This document shows, in pieces, positions 30,824 to 39,765 of a stretch of 39,765 bases of DNA. The position numbers and the translations under genes are program-made. Positions within the stretch are counted from its first letter, which is position 1; each line of letters opens with the position of its first letter. This DNA is from Bacteroidaceae bacterium. GTDB taxonomy: Bacteria; Bacteroidota; Bacteroidia; Bacteroidales; Bacteroidaceae. The notes under the pieces are model-generated. The model did no database searches. It saw nothing but the letters and a program-made list of their open reading frames with translations, and had not been told where the DNA came from. The DNA lies in assembly GCA_016291905.1 (NCBI GenBank), contig JAEEZS010000045.1:1-39765 (forward strand). The letters are read 5' to 3'.

Positions 30824-32362
30824 TTAAAACACTCTTGCGAACTCGCCTGCGCTGATTTTGACAGGTTCAACCATGAACTCAGGACGGTTGTAGCTTTTCA
30901 GGAGCGTGACGTGCATTTCGGGGTCTTCCTGCGGTAGGAGGAAGGCCTTTTCAACTTTCCCGTTGTTGAAATAGGCGAAATAGACGCGGCTGTAGTTGTC
31001 ATCGTCACGACGGCTGGCGCACATAATCCAATGGCCGTTGCTCGACCATGTGGGATAGCTGTCTGAATGGCCCTCGCTGTTGAACAGGGTGAGGTCGATA
31101 GGCGAAGAGGTCTCTGCCGTGAGGGCATCGCCAGTATATTGGTCCATCGGGATACAAACGATGTCGGCATCGTGATGCCAGATATGAAAGCAGCCATACT
31201 GGCCCTCTGCAAAGAGCAGATAGTGCCCGTCGGGGCTGATGCGTGGCAAGGTGACACTCTTGTCAGCCGAGACGGCATCATAGACGAGTTCCTCCTCGCC
31301 GAAGCTCTGGGATGAAATCTCGAACGAGCGACGATAGAGGTTGTATTGCACTTTCGGATAGGTGGTACGGATGTCCTTGTCGCGCATCTCTTCAGGAAGC
31401 GGAACCGACTTGCAGTAATAGAGATATTTGCCATCGGGCGACCAAGAAGGGAATACCTCCAAAAGGTCAGGGTCATTAGAAATGATGCTCACCGAGTCTT
31501 TCACCACATCATAGAGAATGAGGTCGCTGGCTGTATCGAACACCTCCACTTTATTGGGATGAGCCGTATGGAACACTTGGTGTGTCAGGTTGGTGGAGAA
31601 GGTGACCAGCTTGGCGGCAGGGTGCCATGCTGGATAGACTCCGGCGGAGATGGTATTGTCGCGCTTCAAATCCACTTTCGATACTTTGCCGTCGTTCACA
31701 ATGATTGTGCCTCCTCGAGTCACACGCGCATGAAACAGCATGTTGTCGGTTTTGTAGTTCTGATAGCTATGGCAGTTGATGCATTGGCCTTTGGGATCGT
31801 CACAGCTAACTTTGTTGTTGAAAACCTGTGTTTCTTCAAACGAGGTGAGGTTGCGCTGGGCAATCTCCATGTAGTCGTAAACAATATATGAAGGTTCGAT
31901 GAGGCGATACGACAGATACTCGTCGATGGGTTGCTCGGCCACATGTATTTCAAACGGATTGAACGACATCCATCCGCCTTTTTCCTCGTTCCCGGACTTT
32001 GCTTGACCATTTGTAGCCTTTCCCCAAACCTCTACCTTGATGTTCTTACCCTTGGAGACATCAAGCATAGCATGCCATTCCGATTCGGGAATCTGCACCT
32101 TCACTCCTTCGCCGTAGGTCTGCTGTCGACCATCAGGTGTGGTGAGTCGTGCCACGCATTCTTCATACTGGTCTGCAGGGAGCATGAAGTTGAGTGGTGC
32201 AATATTGCAAGGCACGGTGACATCGCAATAATCGGGAAAGATGGCGGGCAGGCACTTCGCCTCGCGGCTTGAAGCTGGCACGTCGGGGTGATGCGCACAC
32301 GATGACAAGAGCAGCGAGACGGCAGCCTGAAACAGGAAATATGGGCGGATATGTCTTTTCAT
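30824..32362 (-). CDS. Beta-propeller lipoprotein with CXXCH motif, copy 1
   Basis: The ATG at 32362 gives 512 aa with a lipobox (LLLSSC, Cys22). A TTG at 32386 would only add eight charged residues. The order matches copy 2: a beta-domain (FPDYCDVTVPCNIAPLNFML), linker (YRLIEPSYIVYDYMEIAQRN), CXXCH (QCINCHSY, at C194, C197, H198), then M..H.R and propeller blades (AWHPAAKLVTFSTN, SWSPDGKYLYYCKS, RISPDGHYLLFAEG, WSSNGHWIMCASRRDDD). Both copies share the blocks VEVFDTASDL/IEVFDTASDL and FHTA/FHSA. It follows DUF6057-like copy 1 by 37 bp. Proteins of this kind have been labelled cytochrome-c-like or TolB-like; no function is established to my knowledge. Confidence 0.85.
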   Translation of the reverse strand: MKRHIRPYFLFQAAVSLLLSSCAHHPDVPASSREAKCLPAIFPDYCDVTVPCNIAPLNFMLPADQYEECVARLTTPDGRQQTYGEGVKVQIPESEWHAMLDVSKGKNIKVEVWGKATNGQAKSGNEEKGGWMSFNPFEIHVAEQPIDEYLSYRLIEPSYIVYDYMEIAQRNLTSFEETQVFNNKVSCDDPKGQCINCHSYQNYKTDNMLFHARVTRGGTIIVNDGKVSKVDLKRDNTISAGVYPAWHPAAKLVTFSTNLTHQVFHTAHPNKVEVFDTASDLILYDVVKDSVSIISNDPDLLEVFPSWSPDGKYLYYCKSVPLPEEMRDKDIRTTYPKVQYNLYRRSFEISSQSFGEEELVYDAVSADKSVTLPRISPDGHYLLFAEGQYGCFHIWHHDADIVCIPMDQYTGDALTAETSSPIDLTLFNSEGHSDSYPTWSSNGHWIMCASRRDDDNYSRVYFAYFNNGKVEKAFLLPQEDPEMHVTLLKSYNRPEFMVEPVKISAGEFARVF

Positions 32363-32399
32363 TGTTTTCTTGCGTTTCGATTTCAATTACAGCCAGTCA

Positions 32400-34175
32400 T
32401 CATATGGCTTTTCTTCCAAAGATGTTGTAGTACCAATAGGTGTCTTTCCACTGATTACGCATTTTCGCACTTATCTCTTCTGGTTTCAAACCACGTTTTA
32501 CAAAGCTTTCAAGCGTCTCCCAGAACTTTTTGTAGCGGTCGTAAACGGCCTGCTCGACCGGAAGCATGATTGGCTTTTCTTCTGGTGACTTGTCCATGTA
32601 CATGATATAGGCTTCCTGAGCATGCAAAGGGAATTTAGCATCCGGGTTCATCTTCACATATTTGCGTAGCGCTGCCCAGAAACGGCCGGAGTCGCACCGT
32701 ATCATGGAATAAAACAAAGCCTGTTCGGAAGCCGCTTTGCTGACCGTATCAGTGGAGTGGCTGAAACTGTCGATAATAAAACGCTCGCTATTGTTCTCAA
32801 CGCCATTTAGTTCATCTGTGAAAGAATTCTGTAACTCGCTTACCGTTTTCGTGATGGGGGTCGGTTGCCAATTGCTATAGAACATATTGTGATGAAGCAG
32901 GGTGTTGTATCGTTTTGCCAGTTTCTTTTCTCCAGTAGCGCAGGCGCAGCGAGACAACATCTTCATGTAGAAGGGAGAGAACCCTGTGGCAACGGCATTT
33001 TCATAACACAGGCGGATGGCGTAGTTCATCTTCCCGTAGTTGTAATACACTAAAGGAGACGCAATGTTCAGCAAACCGATGTGTAGTGAGTCGGGGTTGT
33101 AGATGTCTACACCAGGGTTGCCTAACTTGAACGAACGGTCGAGCAGCCCTCCTTCGTTCATCAAGGCAATATTCTTTAGCATGACCATAGTTTGGGTGGG
33201 CTGCTTGTTCACTTCTGCCATATGAACCACCTCCTGCCAGTTGTCGGCTTCTGCATGGCGTATCATACGCATTTCGTCGATGTAGTTCTGGTTGCGGAAC
33301 ATGAGCGAAGAGATGAAGACAATGCCTACAATGGCACTTAAAACCGGAACGAACCACATCAGCTTAGTTTGTGTCGCCTCACGCTTGGACATGAACCAGC
33401 TATACAGAGCAATGAGCACGGAAACTGCACCTAGCACCCAGAACGGGATGGAGAGTTGCCCGCTTGAATCGACAGGGGTCACGAAGCGGGGAAAACCAGC
33501 CATCATAACGTCATCGGGGTTTTGATTCGAATAGAGCAAAGTACGCCAGATGCCGGCTGTGATGACGAGCAAGACCAAGCCTATCAGTTCACGCCAGGTG
33601 GGTTTTTCTGTCAGCATCAGACAGAGCACGAAAAGCAAGGCAAACCACCCCAGCAAAGGATAGAAGCAGAAGCCCAACAGGTACCAGGCAAGATGCCATT
33701 TGCGTGGAGTGCAACGGGCAGCCCACAGGAGCAGGAGCATGGCAAGATAGCCTAACGACTGGGAGAACCAATATCCTCTGATTGTGAAGATGTAAATCCA
33801 ATAGCCAAGGTCGATTATCGATGTAAGCAAACAAGCTATAGGCAGTAGCATCAGGGCGGAAGCATTCCCCTTCAAACGGAAAGCCTTGGCACCTACCAAG
33901 AACACGAGAGTCCAGATCGCCACCAACGCACTTGTACCTAAGGCCGGATGATAGAATAGCTGTGTGAGCCAGGCTCCCACATACTGCATTAGGCCAAAAG
34001 GTTTTGACAAGAGGGTATGGAAGAAAGGTGCTCCAAAGATGAATTCAGAACGGTCGTGTGCCGTATAGAGCACCTCTTTGTTGATATGCAGAGTATATAC
34101 TACAAATAAAATGAAAGCCAGCAGACTCACATAGAGAAAGACTGCAGACACTTTGTTTCTTTTCTTCACTTCCAT
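32400..34175 (-). CDS. Polytopic membrane protein, DUF6057-like, copy 1
   Basis: The 591-aa product has about nine hydrophobic helices in the first 300 residues (VFLYVSLLAFILFVVYTL, ALVAIWTLVFLVGAKAF, LGYLAMLLLLWAARC, FWVLGAVSVLIALYSWF, VLSAIVGIVFISSLMF). After the last helix comes a soluble helical half with TPR-like repeats (WQEVVHMAEVNKQPTQTMVM, YNYGKMNYAIRLCYENAVAT, FYMKMLSRCACATGEKKLAK). The organisation (membrane domain then solenoid) equals copy 2 but with a longer C-terminus. A hairpin-containing 71-bp gap separates it from the glycan-binding lipoprotein gene; the propeller gene follows after 37 bp. Family name DUF6057 is from memory. Function unknown. Confidence 0.8.
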   Translation of the reverse strand: MEVKKRNKVSAVFLYVSLLAFILFVVYTLHINKEVLYTAHDRSEFIFGAPFFHTLLSKPFGLMQYVGAWLTQLFYHPALGTSALVAIWTLVFLVGAKAFRLKGNASALMLLPIACLLTSIIDLGYWIYIFTIRGYWFSQSLGYLAMLLLLWAARCTPRKWHLAWYLLGFCFYPLLGWFALLFVLCLMLTEKPTWRELIGLVLLVITAGIWRTLLYSNQNPDDVMMAGFPRFVTPVDSSGQLSIPFWVLGAVSVLIALYSWFMSKREATQTKLMWFVPVLSAIVGIVFISSLMFRNQNYIDEMRMIRHAEADNWQEVVHMAEVNKQPTQTMVMLKNIALMNEGGLLDRSFKLGNPGVDIYNPDSLHIGLLNIASPLVYYNYGKMNYAIRLCYENAVATGFSPFYMKMLSRCACATGEKKLAKRYNTLLHHNMFYSNWQPTPITKTVSELQNSFTDELNGVENNSERFIIDSFSHSTDTVSKAASEQALFYSMIRCDSGRFWAALRKYVKMNPDAKFPLHAQEAYIMYMDKSPEEKPIMLPVEQAVYDRYKKFWETLESFVKRGLKPEEISAKMRNQWKDTYWYYNIFGRKAI

Positions 34176-34188
34176 ACTACAAAGGCAT

Positions 34189-34222
34189 AATGGGCTGACC
34201 CATTTGATTGAGCCAGCCCATT
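34189..34222 (-). promoter_or_regulatory. Intercistronic hairpin between lipoprotein and DUF6057-like copy 1
   Basis: AATGGGCTG (34189-34197) pairs with CAGCCCATT (34214-34222), a 9-bp stem with a 16-base loop. There is no T run downstream on the minus strand, so it is more likely an mRNA-stability or attenuation element that separates susC-susD-lipoprotein expression from the downstream module than a full terminator. Confidence 0.55.
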
Positions 34223-34246
34223 GTTGATTATACCGTCAAGGAATGA

Positions 34247-34963
34247 TTATTCCTCATAGTAAACACTTGTGAAGGTCGCAGAACCGTTTGTGATCAGGAG
34301 GTTCAGGTCACGGCCTTCACCGCCATTACCCTTGGCGCACTCCTTGGCAATCTGCTCAGTAAGCTGAACTTCCCACTTCATACCAGAAGTAAGTGGAATA
34401 TTTTCTGCATAGACAGTGCTCCACCAACCATTCATGATACGTGCCTGACAACCTTCGCTGGCCTCCTTGACGTCAAGGATGAGGGTCTTGAGACCAAAGT
34501 AGATGTCGTCAGAAAGAGTCGGGAAATTCTGACCTTCGCTGTCGCTGAAACGCAGGGGTGCTGAATCCCATCCGCCAACGGTGAACTCACCTTCCCAGAG
34601 GGTGTACTTAGTGAGTGGGTCAGTAATCTCATTGCAGGATACAGGATAGTCTGCTGTGAGGATGGTTCCGTCAGCACAGAGAGCGGTGATGGTGACAGTG
34701 TAGTCGCCAAGTTTCATCTTCTTTTTGGCAAAGTTGCCGACGATTTCCTTTCCGCCAATATTCCACTTCGCATTGACTGGTGCGGAGGTCGTACAAGAGA
34801 TAACGTTGCCATTCTGGCCACTGGCTGCCTTGTCAACAGTGACGGAAGTCTTCGCCTTGAGCTCATCAAGAGTAATGTGACCGGCATTGCTGATATTCTC
34901 CGATACAGGATCGCAGGCTACAAGCATACCTACTGCGGCGATAAACAATAATATCTTTTTCAT
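34247..34963 (-). CDS. Surface glycan-binding-protein-like lipoprotein
   Basis: The 238-aa product has a lipobox (MLVACDP, Cys17). Residues about 35-110 look like a PKD/Ig-type domain (SAPVNAKWNIGGKE, KLGDYTVTITALCADG). The C-terminal part (about 118-238) resembles a carbohydrate-binding-module jelly roll: LWEGEFTVGGWDSAPLRFSD, IMNGWWSTVYAENIP, MKWEVQLTEQIAKEC and LNLLITNGSATFTSVYYEE. Its position directly after susD (18 bp) is the usual place for a surface glycan-binding protein (SusE/F-like). Ligand unknown; the three exposed Trp residues in the C-terminal domain would suit sugar stacking. Confidence 0.75.
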   Translation of the reverse strand: MKKILLFIAAVGMLVACDPVSENISNAGHITLDELKAKTSVTVDKAASGQNGNVISCTTSAPVNAKWNIGGKEIVGNFAKKKMKLGDYTVTITALCADGTILTADYPVSCNEITDPLTKYTLWEGEFTVGGWDSAPLRFSDSEGQNFPTLSDDIYFGLKTLILDVKEASEGCQARIMNGWWSTVYAENIPLTSGMKWEVQLTEQIAKECAKGNGGEGRDLNLLITNGSATFTSVYYEE

Positions 34964-34981
34964 ATTGGTTACTTAATTATA

Positions 34982-36883
34982 TTAGTAAAGTACTTTATAT
35001 TGAGTCTCGGCATTAGCTGCATCCCAGCCAGGATTCTGCTTAAGTTTGCCGTTCTTAACGGTAATCTCAGTCTGAGGCTTGGATAAGAATCCGTTGGTAT
35101 CGATATAGCGCTTGGTCCAAGAACAGGTCATGTGTGCCATCGTGCGCTTGTTTGACTTGTCGCCAAGGCAGACAATCTGCTTGCCAGCCTGAGCCTGAAG
35201 GGCTTTAGGAGCGTAGGAACCCTCGTTAGGATTGTTGCCTGTCCAGCGGCGCATGTCGTTGAAACGCAGACCTTCAAAAGCAAACTCCCAACGGCGCTCA
35301 TCCTGAACCGCCTTCAAAGAGTATCCTGTCAGAGGAACACCAGCGCGGGCCTGCACTTGGTTCATGTACTGTGCGTCACCGGTAAGCTCGGTAAGCATCA
35401 GCAGGACGTCGGCATAACGCATCAGGTAGAAGTCTTCGAAGTGGTCGCCCTGCATCTTGTTTTCGAGTGAACTGCCGGTATAACCCTCACACATGGACCA
35501 CCAAGTGTCGTTGTTGGCAGCACAAGCGTCGAGATTGACCTCGGCGTACTTCTTGACTGAATAGCCAGACTCCTCACAGTCGTCCTTCTCGTAAACATAA
35601 CCTACGAGTTCGTTATCGAGGTCAATCAAAGAAGCCTTCTTGCGGAGATCGGTATAAGGATTGCTCTGATTATTCTCTGCTGCTGTCCAATCGTCCCAGA
35701 TATTGCAGGAAGGAGTTCCCTGACCCCAACCTTGGTTGAAAGGATAAGTCTTTTCACGGTCACCATTCATAGCAGAAGCACCATTACGAAGTCCCCAGAA
35801 TACGGAGACATAGTTGGAGTACATACGCTGGGCGTTATAGGTACCACTGATGCTCCAGGAGGAGGCATTCATAAACTGAACCTGGAAGATTTCCTCAGTG
35901 TTGCCATTACCCATGCCGGGCTGGTCGAAGCAGTTCTTGCGGTCCATGTCTGCGATGAACGTATAAGCATGGCCTTCGCCATCGTGAGCCTCATCCCAGA
36001 GTAGGCTGTTAGAGTACTGCCAGAGTGAGCGGAAGTCTTCGCATAGCTTGTAACCGCCGTTTGAAACGACATCCTTCAGGTAATTGACAACATCGGCCTG
36101 AGAAAGAGAAGCGGCGGTGCAACCCTCCTGAGCTACAAGGTCGATGGCAGGAGCAGAACCAGATGCGAGTTCGCTGACATTCTTATAGAAGCCGGCCCAG
36201 AACATGTAGGCACGGGCGATGAACGCCTCGGCAGCGAACTTGTTGGCATGGCCGTCACCATAACCCCTTTCTGTTCCCATGAGGTTTGCTGCTGACACGA
36301 GGTCGGAGAGCACCTGGGGGTAAATGGCCGTCTCAGCATCAGCCTGCTCTTCCATTTCTGGAGTAATAACAGAGGAAGTAATCAATGGCACATCGCCAAA
36401 CAACTGTGTGAGCCAGAGGTAGTAGAGACCGCGCATGAAGTACGCCTCGCCAAGGAGTTGATTACGAAGAGACTTCTGATCTTCTCTCCAGGTCACGTTG
36501 TCGATAGTCTCAATAGCAGAAGTGGCACGGGCAATGCCGCCATAGAGAAGTTTGTAAGGCTCTGCATATTGATTAACACTCATCTCTACAAGATGGTGGA
36601 GAGATTTCACCTTGTTGTCCTGCAGACCGCCACTGCCGTAGCAGTTGTCGGACATGACTTCCCACCAGAAGAATATATTCTGGTTGTCAGAGTCACCGCC
36701 ACCCATCGTATTCATGATACTGTAGATAGCCGATAGTTCAGATTCAACATCCGCAACCTTACCAGGGAAGACAGCATCTGTGACCTCTGTCTTACGAGGA
36801 TCGGTGTCCAGCATATCGTTACAAGATGTATACAAAGTTGCTGCTGTCAAAACAGCCAACGATGTTAAAATAAATTTCTTCAT
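34982..36883 (-). CDS. susD: SusD/RagB-family outer-membrane lipoprotein
   Basis: The 633-aa product has a lipobox (ATLYTSC, Cys20) followed by NDMLDTDPR, the usual SusD start. TPR-type helices follow (GEAYFMRGLYYLWLTQLFGDVPLI), as do AAEAFIARAYMFW and the C-terminal family segments YLMRYADVLLMLTEL, VQDERRWEFAFEGLRFNDMR and RRW. SusD proteins cap the SusC barrel and capture ligand at the cell surface. It follows susC by 14 bp. Sequence alone does not identify the ligand; an oligopeptide (as for RagB) is possible as well as a glycan. Confidence 0.95.
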   Translation of the reverse strand: MKKFILTSLAVLTAATLYTSCNDMLDTDPRKTEVTDAVFPGKVADVESELSAIYSIMNTMGGGDSDNQNIFFWWEVMSDNCYGSGGLQDNKVKSLHHLVEMSVNQYAEPYKLLYGGIARATSAIETIDNVTWREDQKSLRNQLLGEAYFMRGLYYLWLTQLFGDVPLITSSVITPEMEEQADAETAIYPQVLSDLVSAANLMGTERGYGDGHANKFAAEAFIARAYMFWAGFYKNVSELASGSAPAIDLVAQEGCTAASLSQADVVNYLKDVVSNGGYKLCEDFRSLWQYSNSLLWDEAHDGEGHAYTFIADMDRKNCFDQPGMGNGNTEEIFQVQFMNASSWSISGTYNAQRMYSNYVSVFWGLRNGASAMNGDREKTYPFNQGWGQGTPSCNIWDDWTAAENNQSNPYTDLRKKASLIDLDNELVGYVYEKDDCEESGYSVKKYAEVNLDACAANNDTWWSMCEGYTGSSLENKMQGDHFEDFYLMRYADVLLMLTELTGDAQYMNQVQARAGVPLTGYSLKAVQDERRWEFAFEGLRFNDMRRWTGNNPNEGSYAPKALQAQAGKQIVCLGDKSNKRTMAHMTCSWTKRYIDTNGFLSKPQTEITVKNGKLKQNPGWDAANAETQYKVLY

Positions 36884-36897
36884 AACTATTTATCGAA

Positions 36898-39765
36898 TTA
36901 GAATTTAATACTAGTACCAACCAGATAAGTACGAGAGGGTGGGTAAAGACCCAGGTCAACACCAGATGCCCAAGGTACATCGCCACCTGCCGAACCAACT
37001 TCTGGGTCGAGCCCAGTGTAACCGGTGAATGTGCAGAGGTTCTGAGCCTGAACATAGAAGCGGAGCTGCTGGAACGGACATGACTTCCAGAGATGCTTGA
37101 AGTCGTAACCGAGAGTTACGTTCTTGATCTTGAAGTAATCTGCATCCTCCATATAACGTATGGAGTTCCAGATCGTGTTCTGATGACCAGTTGCAGAAAT
37201 ACGAGGCTGGTCGTTTGAGGTACCCTCACCAAACCAACGGTTCAGAATTGTGGTGTCATAGTTCTGATAGGGCGTGTCACCATAAGAACGGTAAGAACGC
37301 ATAACCTGCATACCGAATGCGCCTGCACCGTTGACTGCGAAGTCAAGTCCCTTCCATGTCAGGCCAAGGTTGATGCCAAGGGTGATGTCGGGGTTGGGGT
37401 CGCCAATTTCGTGACGGTCGCAGATGTCATTGCCATTAGCGTCAATAGCCTCAGCGTAAGTGATGAGACCGTCATTATTCCAGTCGTCCCAGATGCAGTC
37501 ACCGGGCATTGCATTGTCGAGAACAGCTTTGCCTGCAGCACGTGCTGCATCAATCTGCGCCTGATTCTGCCAGATGCCGCTGTAAGACATGCCGTAGAAG
37601 TAACCGATAGGATGACCTTCCTCAAAACGTGAGATGTATTCCGTACCCTGTGAGAGGATTCCGCCATTACCGTTGACATAGTGGTTCAAGTTGTTTACGC
37701 GAATGACCTCGTTCTTGTTGGTTGCAAAGTTCACACCGAAATTGTAACCGAAGTCCTTGCCAATCTTGTCATTCCATGAAACAGCAAGTTCGATACCAGT
37801 ATTTCGGATGTCACCACCATTGAAGTAAGGAGGCTCTTTACCTTGGTCATACTGAGGATCCTGAAGAATAATCAGGTCTTTTGTGGTCTTATTATACCAG
37901 TCAAAGTTCACACCCAGACGGCTATCGAAGAAGCGTGCATCGAAACCTAAGTCAAGCTGCTCGGAAGTCTCCCAGGTAAGTTCGGGGTTGGGAACATTCT
38001 TTGGGTAAGCACCAGGATTTGGAGTACCTGCAACAGTGGTGGCCAGGTCTGAACCGAATTTGTAACCGCCCACGCTTGACATAATGATAGGAGAAATGTA
38101 CTGGTATTTTTCCACATTACAGTTACCATTCTGTCCCCAAGATGCGCGGATTTTGAAGAAGTCCATGAAGTCCTTGGCACCCGACATGAAGTTCTCGTTG
38201 GTAACAACCCAACCAGCAGATACAGATGGGAACCATCCCCATCGCTTACCGTCGGCGAAATGGCTTGAACCATCAGCACGTAGGGTTACGGTTGCCATAT
38301 AGGTCTCGTTCCAGTCCCAACTTACACGACCGAACCAAGAAGCGAGATAGTCTTCATCGTTTGGATTACCACCCAGAGAGGCATCAGAAGCATTTTCAAG
38401 AATGATGTTCGAAAGCCATGCAGAATCCCAGTCTCTCAACGATGCGAGTTGCTGGCCATAAGTAATCTTATTGCTTCCATTGAGGTTGGTACTCCAAGCA
38501 GAACTCTCAAAACTTTGACCCACCATGGCAGAAATCTTGTTACCACTGAAAACAGGAAGGTCATAGGTAAGAGTGTTGGAAATAGACCAGTTGCTGTTAA
38601 GCCAAGTGCTCTGGCTAACGCTATAGTTGTTTACGATAGCAGCACCTTCTGCTGGTGCACGTGGAGTACCAAAGTTACGGTATGCGCCAGAACCCCAGGA
38701 GTAGTTGAACTGTGTGCGCCACTTCAGATCTTTTATCGGCTGGATAACAACGAATGCAGTAGCATTGGCATTGATGTTGCGGCTCTCTGCCATCGAGTTG
38801 AATCCACCCTTGGTGAGATTCTCCCATGGGTTGTTGAACATAGCAGGAAGCCAGCCCTTACCGTAAGTAAGCTCGCCGTCAACGTTCTGCCAGTTATAAA
38901 TCTCGCCATTGTCTGCATACTGTGGCAGGAGCGGAGAGGTCTGCATCAAACTGTGGATATAACTCCAGTACATACCGTCTTCAGCCAGGTCGTGGCTCTT
39001 GTTATAGCCGATAGAGATGTTCTCACCGATGGTGATGGCATCGAAATCCTTAACTCTCAAGAGCACATGGTCGCTGTTGAGGCGGATGGTGTGGCGATTA
39101 TAGAAAGAGGCCTGATCGGCACCCATGATACCTTCGTTATCGGTATAGGTGTAGGACATGGCGAACTTCGAACGGTCGGCACCTCCCGTCAGGGACACAG
39201 AATGGTTGTTCTGCAGGGCATTCTTGTTCGCAAATACGCCCCACCAGTCAGTACCTTCCCAGCCGTTGGCAACCTTGGTGAGAATGTCCTGCGGAACGGT
39301 ATTGGGCCAGTCCATCGTGGCTCCTGATGTGTTGAAGCTGTACTCGTCCATAATTGTCATGTACTGCTGGGCATTGAGAAGTTGGGGACGTTTGTAAACG
39401 TTCGACCAACCCGTAGCACCATTGTAGCTGAGCTCAATCTTTCCGGACTTACCCTGCTTGGTGGTCACCAGGACCACACCATTGGCAGCACGGGCACCAT
39501 AGATGGCTGCAGAAGCAGCGTCTTTCAGCACGTCGATGCTCTCAATATCAGCGGAGTTGATACCGTCAAGGCTTCCAATCACACCGTCGATAACGTACAA
39601 GGGAGAAGTGTCGCGATTAGTTCCCTTACCACGGATGACCACATTAAATCCCTTACCAGGCTGTGTGGATGACTGGGTGATCTGCACACCCGGCGTCTGG
39701 CTCTGCATGGCCTCGAGGGGGTTGGTCGTGTTCAGCTTGGCAAGATCGGCGCCCTTTACCTGAAC
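36898..39765 (-). CDS. susC: SusC/RagA-family TonB-dependent transporter, 5'-truncated by window edge
   Basis: The frame is open to the right edge, so the signal peptide, the CarboxypepD_reg-like domain and the start of the plug are missing; the ATG at 39708 is internal. The 955 visible codons begin in the plug (VQVKGADLAKLNTTNPLEAM). They continue with the SusC signature (DVLKDAASAAIYGARAANGV, then VLVTTKQGKSG) and a long 22-strand barrel region, and end in YPPSRTYLVGTSIKF, the usual aromatic terminal strand. It forms the energy-dependent outer-membrane channel with SusD downstream. The promoter and any regulator lie beyond the window. Confidence 0.96.
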   Translation of the reverse strand, partial: VQVKGADLAKLNTTNPLEAMQSQTPGVQITQSSTQPGKGFNVVIRGKGTNRDTSPLYVIDGVIGSLDGINSADIESIDVLKDAASAAIYGARAANGVVLVTTKQGKSGKIELSYNGATGWSNVYKRPQLLNAQQYMTIMDEYSFNTSGATMDWPNTVPQDILTKVANGWEGTDWWGVFANKNALQNNHSVSLTGGADRSKFAMSYTYTDNEGIMGADQASFYNRHTIRLNSDHVLLRVKDFDAITIGENISIGYNKSHDLAEDGMYWSYIHSLMQTSPLLPQYADNGEIYNWQNVDGELTYGKGWLPAMFNNPWENLTKGGFNSMAESRNINANATAFVVIQPIKDLKWRTQFNYSWGSGAYRNFGTPRAPAEGAAIVNNYSVSQSTWLNSNWSISNTLTYDLPVFSGNKISAMVGQSFESSAWSTNLNGSNKITYGQQLASLRDWDSAWLSNIILENASDASLGGNPNDEDYLASWFGRVSWDWNETYMATVTLRADGSSHFADGKRWGWFPSVSAGWVVTNENFMSGAKDFMDFFKIRASWGQNGNCNVEKYQYISPIIMSSVGGYKFGSDLATTVAGTPNPGAYPKNVPNPELTWETSEQLDLGFDARFFDSRLGVNFDWYNKTTKDLIILQDPQYDQGKEPPYFNGGDIRNTGIELAVSWNDKIGKDFGYNFGVNFATNKNEVIRVNNLNHYVNGNGGILSQGTEYISRFEEGHPIGYFYGMSYSGIWQNQAQIDAARAAGKAVLDNAMPGDCIWDDWNNDGLITYAEAIDANGNDICDRHEIGDPNPDITLGINLGLTWKGLDFAVNGAGAFGMQVMRSYRSYGDTPYQNYDTTILNRWFGEGTSNDQPRISATGHQNTIWNSIRYMEDADYFKIKNVTLGYDFKHLWKSCPFQQLRFYVQAQNLCTFTGYTGLDPEVGSAGGDVPWASGVDLGLYPPSRTYLVGTSIKF

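Overview
This window looks like a chromosomal stretch from a Bacteroidales bacterium, most likely Prevotella-like. The signs are: promoters of the Bacteroidota form TTTG-N20-TAnnTTTG, few recognisable Shine-Dalgarno sites, a SusC/SusD pair, BspA-type leucine-rich repeat surface proteins, a type IX secretion (T9SS) component plus a protein with a gliding-motility/T9SS C-terminal domain, and many lipoproteins. No tRNA, rRNA, CRISPR array or insertion sequence was seen. The organism call is inference from these features, not from any database search.

Left part (1-9,000, mostly + strand): a 5'-truncated BspA-like gene with an internal 519-bp duplication; a T9SS-type secreted protein whose stop codon overlaps the start of uvrA; then uvrA and meaB. 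An 822-bp intergenic region follows. It holds inverted repeats, an array of four GTTTATA(TA)AAC palindromes at about 21-bp spacing, a promoter, and a strongly foldable 153-nt segment that may be a leader RNA or independent ncRNA. Next come a second BspA-like gene and a 54-aa peptide gene.

Middle (9,000-20,230, - strand): ybjQ-like, proC, and a hexosamine-salvage cassette (GH20 beta-hexosaminidase, GH109-like enzyme, NahK-like sugar kinase). Then a probable operon reading TM2 protein, DUF2752 protein, topB, porE. Last is a YpfJ-like zinc metallopeptidase. From 20,231 to 20,782 there is no gene; it contains a 181-bp near-palindromic element and the promoter of the next operon.

Right part (20,725-39,765): two convergent operons that together look like a polysaccharide-utilisation-type locus. 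The + strand operon has a GH31 with a PA14-like insert, a GH5_7-like mannanase and a cellobiose/mannobiose 2-epimerase, which suggests beta-mannan-type glycan use. The - strand operon begins beyond the right edge. It runs susC, susD, a surface glycan-binding-type lipoprotein, then a two-gene module present TWICE: a polytopic membrane protein with a helical C-terminal half (DUF6057-like), followed by a beta-propeller lipoprotein carrying a c-type-cytochrome CXXCH motif. After these come a short gene remnant and an SGNH/sialate-O-acetylesterase-type gene. The duplicated membrane-protein/CXXCH-propeller module is the best candidate here for an undescribed system.

A further theme is short-period repeat tracts placed inside genes: in-frame KDLKD-type tracts in topB and twice in the GH31 gene, MENGQWRM in a BspA-like gene, and TTCACTTTTCACT-type repeats both intergenically and at the start of a membrane-protein gene.
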